Shown piece after piece: positions 59,094 to 64,000 of a stretch of DNA of 64,000 nt. The stretch is from Collinsella aerofaciens. GTDB taxonomy: Bacteria > Actinomycetota > Coriobacteriia > Coriobacteriales > Coriobacteriaceae. How positions within the stretch are numbered: position 1 is the first letter of the stretch; every line of letters starts with the position of its first letter. The notes under the pieces are model-generated. The model was not told the origin of the DNA and did no database searches. It saw only the letters and a program-made list of their open reading frames with translations. The position numbers and the translations under genes are program-made. The stretch spans positions 62,001-126,000 of the forward strand of contig NZ_JADMUF010000007.1 of the NCBI RefSeq assembly GCF_015546965.1, written 5' to 3'.

Positions 59094-60137
59094 TTAGAGC
59101 TCGACGGTCACCGAAGCGGGATCCTCCCCTACCAGCTCGGCCAGCATGGGAAGTGCCACGGCGAGCGTCTCGCGAATCGTTCCGTTGTTGGAAAAGCCGG
59201 CGGCGGCATGATGCCCGCCACCGCCAAAGTTGGCAGCGATCTCGGACACATCGAGGTCGCCCTTGGAACGCAGGTTGCCGCGCACCTTGGTATCGCCCTC
59301 AATGCCCTTCAGGAACAGGCAGACCTCCACACCCATCACCGAGCGCACCACATCGACCAGGCCGTCGCACTCGTCCGAAGTGACGCCGCAGGCCTCGAGG
59401 TCGCTCTGGTACGCATAGCTATATGCCACGCGACCGTGCGCCACCGTCTTGATGCGGCCCATAACGATGGACTTGAGATGCAAGAACTCAACACGCATGC
59501 TCTGGTAGACCTCGAGCGCAACGCGCGCGGGATCGGCACCGTGCGCGACCAGGCGCGAGGCAGCATGGAACGCAGCGGCATCGGCGTTTTGGTACTGAAA
59601 ACGACCGGTATCGGTCACCAGGCCGCACAGCAGGCAGGTCGCAACGCCATCGCGAGCCACAATGCCGCAATTGTCCAAAAAGCGGTCGATGATCATGGCG
59701 CAGGCCGCGGCGCCGACGCACCTCAGGCTCAGCTCGGCAAATTCCTCACGCGCCGGATGATGATCGAAGCACACCACATGCGACGAGCGGCGGAGTACCT
59801 CGGCTGAGTTGTTCAGACGCTCGACGACCGGCACGTCCACCGAGATGAACAGGTCCGGATTGCCGGTATACGCAGATGCCGGCACCAGACGGTCGGCGCC
59901 CTCCATAAAGCGGTAAATGCGCGGAACCGGGTCATCGTCTGCCAGCAGCAGGGCAATGTCCTTGTTGGGAAAAAACTTCATAAGCGAGAGGCCCAGACCC
60001 AGCACGGAGCCCAGGGCATCACCATCGGGAGACGTATGTCCCGAAATCGCAATGGAGGACGCATCCTCGATGAGCTCGAGGATGCGTCGCTGAATATCTG
60101 CAGACTCGCACGATGCGAGGTCGGCGGAATTACTCAT
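59094..60137 (-). CDS. nrnA: DHH/DHHA1 phosphoesterase NrnA-like (nanoRNase / pAp phosphatase)
   Basis: Degrades short RNA oligomers and possibly 3'-phosphoadenosine phosphate or cyclic dinucleotide products. 347 residues: DHH domain with SGHTSPDGDALGSVLGLG, the DHH motif VVCFDHHPAREEF and a further aspartate in LVTDTGRFQYQNA. The C-terminal DHHA1 has GGGGHHAAAGF. It overlaps rbfA by 8 nt. Standard position between rbfA and truB in Gram-positive bacteria. Confidence 0.93.
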   Translation of the reverse strand: MSNSADLASCESADIQRRILELIEDASSIAISGHTSPDGDALGSVLGLGLSLMKFFPNKDIALLLADDDPVPRIYRFMEGADRLVPASAYTGNPDLFISVDVPVVERLNNSAEVLRRSSHVVCFDHHPAREEFAELSLRCVGAAACAMIIDRFLDNCGIVARDGVATCLLCGLVTDTGRFQYQNADAAAFHAASRLVAHGADPARVALEVYQSMRVEFLHLKSIVMGRIKTVAHGRVAYSYAYQSDLEACGVTSDECDGLVDVVRSVMGVEVCLFLKGIEGDTKVRGNLRSKGDLDVSEIAANFGGGGHHAAAGFSNNGTIRETLAVALPMLAELVGEDPASVTVEL

Positions 60138-60540
60138 CTAAAGCTGCCTCCTGGGCGGCATCCGCTATGGGATAGCCGTCCTCGTCCTTTTCGATCGCAA
60201 GCGTGGCGGGAACGTTTTCCAGCGCACGCGTGATGCGCTCGGCCTCATCGGTCGAGCGATCGATGCGAAAATCGAGCTCGGGCGTGACGCGCCAATCGAG
60301 CGAGCGGGCCAACAGGCTACGGATGCGGCCCTTGGCGCTGGCGAGCGCCTCCATGACCTCGTCGTAGCGGCTCGCGTCGCACGACACGTACACGCGCGCG
60401 AACGAGCGGTCCACCGCGACCTCGACCGCGGTCAGGGTGACCAGGTCGAGACGCGGATCGGAAACCTCAAAGAGCAGGATATAACCGAGCTTCTCGCGAA
60501 GCTGCTCGCCCAAACGGCGGGTTGCCTGCGTTTGCTTCAT
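60130..60540 (-). CDS. rbfA: 30S ribosome-binding factor RbfA
   Basis: KH-fold assembly factor for the 30S subunit. 136 residues: RRLGEQLREKLGYILLFEVSDPRLDLVTLTAVEVAVDRSFARVYVS is the hallmark, followed by ALASAKGRIRSLLARSLDWRVTPELDFRIDRSTDEAERI. A short acidic tail follows. It comes 11 nt after infB. Confidence 0.95.
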   Translation of the reverse strand: MKQTQATRRLGEQLREKLGYILLFEVSDPRLDLVTLTAVEVAVDRSFARVYVSCDASRYDEVMEALASAKGRIRSLLARSLDWRVTPELDFRIDRSTDEAERITRALENVPATLAIEKDEDGYPIADAAQEAALDE

Positions 60541-60551
60541 AGCGCTACCCC

Positions 60552-63266
60552 CTACTCGGTACGGGCAACCTGGTCGATACGGTAGCCCTCGATGGTGTCG
60601 CCAGGCTTGATGTCCTGGAAGTTCTCCAGGCCAATACCGCCCTCGGAGCCGCTCTTGAGGCTCTTGGCCTCGTCCTTGTAGTGGCGCATCGAGGCGATTT
60701 TACCGTTGAAGACCACGATGCCGTCGCGCACCAGGCGCACAGAATCGGTCGCGGCGATCTCGCCCTCTTCGACGCGGACACCGGCGGCGATACCGACCTT
60801 GGGCACCTTGAAGGTATCCAGGACGGTCGCGGAACCCGTGGAGACCTCGACCTCGGTGGGCTTGAGCATACCGATGCGGGCAGCGTCGAGGTCCTCGAGG
60901 CACTTGTAGATGACGTCGTAGCAACGGATCTCGACGCCCTCGCGCTCGGCGGCGGAGCGGGCCTTGCCGTCGGGACGGACGCCAAAGCCGATGATGATGG
61001 CGTTGGAGGCGTCGGCCAGGACGACGTCGGTCTCGTTGATGGCACCAACGGCTGAATGGATCGTGTTGATGCGCACCTCGGACTGATCCATCTTGTCGAG
61101 GGAGTCCTGAAGGGCCTCGATGGAACCCTGGACGTCGGCCTTGATGATCAGGTTGAGCTCCTTGACCTCGGCGTCGGCGATGGTCTCGAAGAGGTTCTCG
61201 AGCGTCACGTGCTTCACGCGGCTCTGCTCCTCGATACGGGCCTTGAGCGAACGCTCGTCAGCCAGCGCACGTGCCTCGCGCTCGTCCTCGAACACGCGGA
61301 ACTCATCGCCGGCGTTGGGGACGGACTGCAGGCCCAGGATCTCGACGGCGTCGGAGGGACCGGCCTCGGTGACGGCGTTGCCCTTGGGGTCGAGCATGGC
61401 GCGGACGCGGCCATAGGTGAGGCCGGCGACCAGCGTGTCGCCCACGCGCAGGGTGCCGCGGGTCACGAGCACGGTGGCAACCGAGCCACGGCCCTTGTCG
61501 AGCTTAGCCTCGAGGACGTTGCCCGATGCGAACGTATCGGGGTTGGCCTTAAGCTCGAGCACGTCGGCCTGGAGCAGCACCGTCTCGAGCAGGTCGTCGA
61601 TACCGATCTTCTGCTTGGCCGAGATGTTGACGAACATGTTCTGTCCGCCCCACTCCTCGGGGATGATGCCGTACTCGGTGAGCTCCTGGCGCACGCGGTC
61701 GGGGTTGGCGCCCGGCTTATCGATCTTGTTGACAGCGACGACGATGGGAACGCCGGCGGCCTTGGCGTGGTTGATCGACTCGATGGTCTGGGGCATGACG
61801 CCGTCATCGGCGGCCACGATCAGGATGACGATATCGGTCACCTTGGCGCCGCGGGCACGCATGGCCGTAAAGGTGGCGTGACCAGGAGTATCGATGAAGG
61901 TGATCTTGCGGTCGTTGATCATGACCTGCGAAGCGCCGATGGCCTGGGTAATGCCGCCCGCCTCGCCGGCAGCGACGCCGGTGTGACGGATGGCGTCGAG
62001 CAGGCTCGTCTTGCCGTGGTCGACGTGACCCATGACGGTGACGACCGGGGCACGCGGCTTAAGGTCGGCGGGATCGTCGTAGAACGAGAAGGTGTTCTCC
62101 TCCTCGGGGGTAATGATCTTGATCTGGCGACCCAGGTCGTCGGCAACGAGCTCGACGAGGTCGTCGGACATGGACTGCGTCATGGTAAGCGGCGTGCCCA
62201 GCAGGAACAGGCGCTTGATGATGTCGTTGGCCGGAACGTCGAGCGCCTCGGCGAGCTCCTGGACGGTAACGCCCTGGGAGACCTTGATGGCGTCGAGGTC
62301 CTCGGGGTTCACGCCCTGGGCCAGCGCCTCCTCAATCTTGCGCTCTTCCTGAGCCTTTGCGGCCTCGCGCTCGCGCTTCTCCTTGCGCTTTTTGCGGCGA
62401 CCAGTGGACTCGCGAGAGGCCTCCTCGACGGCGGCACGAGCCTCCTCAAGCACCTTCTCGCGGCTGTACTCCTCGGCCTCGCGAGCCATGCGGCTGTAGT
62501 GGTCCTCTTCGTTGTTGTGACCGCCCTTGCGCTTCTTGCCCTTGCCCTGCTTATCGGGGTTGGGGAAGTCCATGCCGGCAGCAACGTTGTTGCTGGCGTT
62601 GGTGCGATGGCTGTGGGGGCGGTTCTCGGAGGCGTTGCGCTCGGTGTTGTTGTCGGAGGCGTTGCGATCGTTACGACGGCCACCACGACGGTCGTTGTTG
62701 CCGCCACGACGGTTGCCGCGCTCGGAAGCGCGCTCGGCTTTGGCCTTCTCCTCGGCGTCCTTCTTCTCCTTGAGCACGGTCTCCTGTGCGGCGATCTGGT
62801 CGAGCAGCGAACGGAAGCGCGAACCGGAGTCGGAAGCGGGAACGGCGCGGCGCTGGGCTTCGCGGGCAGCCTCCTCCTTCTCGCGGGCAAGGCGCTCCTG
62901 CTCAGCCTTCTTCTTGGCCTCGGCCTCGGCGCGGGCGGCCTCCTCGGCAGCCTGGGCGGCGGCGAACTGGCGGCGCTCCTCCTCGCGTGCCTTCTCGGCG
63001 GCGATGCGCTCGCGCTCTGCCTCGGCAGCGCGTGCTGCCTCCTCGGCGGCAGCGGCCTGCTCCTCGGCCTGCTTGGCGGCCTCGACTTCCTTGGCGCGGG
63101 CCTCGATCACCGAGGCGAGCTGCTTGCGGACCATGGCGACGTAGGCGTCCTCCAGGGCGGAGGAAGCGGACTTAGCGGGAATCTTCATTTCGGCGAGATG
63201 ACCCATCAGTTCCTTGGAGGTCATGCCGAACTCTTTGGCCAGGGTGGACACACGGACTTTTGCCAT
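60552..63266 (-). CDS. infB: Translation initiation factor IF-2
   Basis: GTPase that places initiator tRNA on the ribosome. 904 residues: N-terminal IF2 helical domain ([24 protein letters not shown]). A highly charged Ala/Glu/Arg coiled coil follows (about 55-150), then an Arg/Asn/Gly-rich segment (about 180-235). The G domain has [30 protein letters not shown] and [13 protein letters not shown], followed by domains II to IV. AGGTGA precedes the ATG. Followed by rbfA. Confidence 0.97.
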   Translation of the reverse strand: MAKVRVSTLAKEFGMTSKELMGHLAEMKIPAKSASSALEDAYVAMVRKQLASVIEARAKEVEAAKQAEEQAAAAEEAARAAEAERERIAAEKAREEERRQFAAAQAAEEAARAEAEAKKKAEQERLAREKEEAAREAQRRAVPASDSGSRFRSLLDQIAAQETVLKEKKDAEEKAKAERASERGNRRGGNNDRRGGRRNDRNASDNNTERNASENRPHSHRTNASNNVAAGMDFPNPDKQGKGKKRKGGHNNEEDHYSRMAREAEEYSREKVLEEARAAVEEASRESTGRRKKRKEKREREAAKAQEERKIEEALAQGVNPEDLDAIKVSQGVTVQELAEALDVPANDIIKRLFLLGTPLTMTQSMSDDLVELVADDLGRQIKIITPEEENTFSFYDDPADLKPRAPVVTVMGHVDHGKTSLLDAIRHTGVAAGEAGGITQAIGASQVMINDRKITFIDTPGHATFTAMRARGAKVTDIVILIVAADDGVMPQTIESINHAKAAGVPIVVAVNKIDKPGANPDRVRQELTEYGIIPEEWGGQNMFVNISAKQKIGIDDLLETVLLQADVLELKANPDTFASGNVLEAKLDKGRGSVATVLVTRGTLRVGDTLVAGLTYGRVRAMLDPKGNAVTEAGPSDAVEILGLQSVPNAGDEFRVFEDEREARALADERSLKARIEEQSRVKHVTLENLFETIADAEVKELNLIIKADVQGSIEALQDSLDKMDQSEVRINTIHSAVGAINETDVVLADASNAIIIGFGVRPDGKARSAAEREGVEIRCYDVIYKCLEDLDAARIGMLKPTEVEVSTGSATVLDTFKVPKVGIAAGVRVEEGEIAATDSVRLVRDGIVVFNGKIASMRHYKDEAKSLKSGSEGGIGLENFQDIKPGDTIEGYRIDQVARTE

Positions 63267-63287
63267 ATGACTTCACCTACCCTTTCT

Positions 63288-63348
63288 GGCACCTTGGGTG
63301 CCTAGAGACTGAACGAGCGTGGGAGATGCGCCGGGACCCGCCCGGCGC
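63288..63348 (-). other. Intercistronic hairpins between nusA and infB
   Basis: Two perfect inverted repeats fill the 91-nt gap: GGCACC-TTG-GGTGCC (63288-63302) and GCGCCGGG-N5-CCCGGCGC (63328-63348). Neither is followed by Ts. They may tune infB expression or be mRNA-processing sites. Confidence 0.5.
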
Positions 63349-63357
63349 GACCGCGCG

Positions 63358-64000
63358 CTAGATCAGGTCCTCCGCATCATCGAAGGCATCGGTGTCGTGG
63401 ACACCGCAGAAACGGGAGCCCGGACGGGCCTGGTTGCGGCACTGGACGCCGTCCTCGGACACGTACTCGCAGCGACGGACGTCGTCGTCCTCCTCGTCAC
63501 CGATCAGGTCGGCGGCGGGCTCCTCGTGAACGGGGACGTTCTTGAGGATGTCGGCGGCAAGGGTCTCGGACTTAATGTCGATGTGCCAGCCGGTCAGGCG
63601 CGCGGCGAGACGGGCGTTCTGGCCCTCCTTGCCGATAGCGAGGGACAGCTGGTCGTCGGGCACGATAACGCCGGCGTAGGCCTTCTCCTCGTCGATAAGG
63701 ACGCGAGTGACCTTGGCGGGCGACAGGGCGTTGGCGACATAGACGGCCGGATCGGCATCCCACAGGATGACGTCGACGCGCTCGCCACGGAGCTCGCCCA
63801 CGACGGCGCGAACACGGCTGCCCTTGGGGCCGACGCAGGCGCCAACCGGATCCAGGCGATCGTCGAGCGAGTGGACGGCGACCTTGGAGCGCTGACCGGG
63901 CTCGCGGGCGATCGACTTGATCTGGACGGTGCCCTCATAGATCTCGGGCACCTCCTGCTCAAACAGACGACGCATGAGCTCGGGGTGGGTACGGGAGATG
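63358..64000 (-). CDS. nusA: Transcription factor NusA, 3' part, with zinc-finger-like tail
   Basis: C-terminal 213 residues; the start lies beyond the window (frame continues through ISRTHPEL at the edge). The visible part covers KH1 and KH2 ([67 protein letters not shown]). A C-terminal extension then carries an acidic patch and a C-x9-C-x10-C-x2-H pattern ([11 protein letters not shown] and CGVH). NusA binds RNA polymerase and regulates pausing and termination. The YlxR gene usual between nusA and infB is absent. Confidence 0.93.
   Translation of the reverse strand, partial: ISRTHPELMRRLFEQEVPEIYEGTVQIKSIAREPGQRSKVAVHSLDDRLDPVGACVGPKGSRVRAVVGELRGERVDVILWDADPAVYVANALSPAKVTRVLIDEEKAYAGVIVPDDQLSLAIGKEGQNARLAARLTGWHIDIKSETLAADILKNVPVHEEPAADLIGDEEDDDVRRCEYVSEDGVQCRNQARPGSRFCGVHDTDAFDDAEDLI

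Noticed and set aside
1-64000. CRISPR array, insertion sequence or prophage
   Set aside because: No regularly spaced direct repeats, transposase, integrase or phage structural genes were seen; the only repeats are short palindromes at gene ends.

Overview
This 64 kb window is a GC-rich, densely packed, almost entirely core-genome stretch of a bacterial chromosome. Gene content and order suggest a gut member of the Coriobacteriia (Actinobacteria), most likely Collinsella or a close relative. The reasons are actinobacterial-type protein features, Firmicutes-like synteny around efp, nusB, recN, asp23, fakA and recG, a T-box in front of ileS, SigB-like regulation, and no spore or prophage genes. 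The taxon is inferred from memory of such gene sets, not from a database search.

Layout, left to right. (1) 1-2376: a fructose-type PTS IIBC gene cut by the window edge, divergent from an RpiR-family regulator, with tandem palindromes between them. (2) 2436-12958, all on the minus strand: a long run ruvX, mltG, yqeG, aroK, a degenerate aroB-like gene, pepP, efp, asp23, nusB, xseB, tlyA, nadK, recN. (3) 12976-16069: alaS and a divergent small membrane-protein gene. (4) 16075-19240: a stress-sigma module (DUF948-like protein, RsbW-like protein, SigB-type sigma factor, AI-2E-type permease). (5) 19336-28515, minus strand: rarA (with a LexA-type box), dgt, an orphan A24 peptidase, a membrane glycosyltransferase, an RluA-family synthase, lspA, and ileS under an isoleucine T-box. 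(6) 29002-38016: mixed-orientation metabolic genes (gldA-like, DUF523, ftsH, cobO, a MATE pump, a SpoU methyltransferase, folA, thyA, and a DUF134/NifX-like metal protein flanked by paired operators). (7) 38137-53002, minus strand: SRP and division-related genes (ffh, ftsY, smc, rnc, acpP, plsX, rpmF, yceD, a coiled-coil protein, coaD, rsmD, recG, fakA, asp23). (8) 53197-53380: two identical tRNA-Asn genes. (9) 53569-64000, minus strand: rpoD, dnaG, ribF, truB, nrnA, rbfA, infB and the 3' part of nusA.

Most genes work in information processing: transcription (nusA, nusB, rpoD), translation (infB, efp, alaS, ileS, tRNA-Asn, rpmF), RNA modification (truB, rsmD, tlyA, trmH-like, rluD-like), replication and repair (dnaG, smc, recG, recN, rarA, ruvX), and membrane or lipid supply (plsX, acpP, fakA, lspA, ffh, ftsY). 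Genes inside the minus-strand runs are commonly coupled by 1, 4, 8 or 11 nt overlaps.

No clearly novel multi-gene system is visible. The points most worth following are: the aroB-slot protein that has lost all metal ligands; a small membrane-protein gene that lies antisense to the probable 3' UTR of the sigma-factor operon; a terminator placed immediately before the plsX ribosome binding site; GGGAC-containing palindromic repeats (one 41-bp element is perfectly duplicated); paired operators around the DUF134/NifX gene; a LexA-like box at rarA; and a zinc-finger-like tail on NusA.
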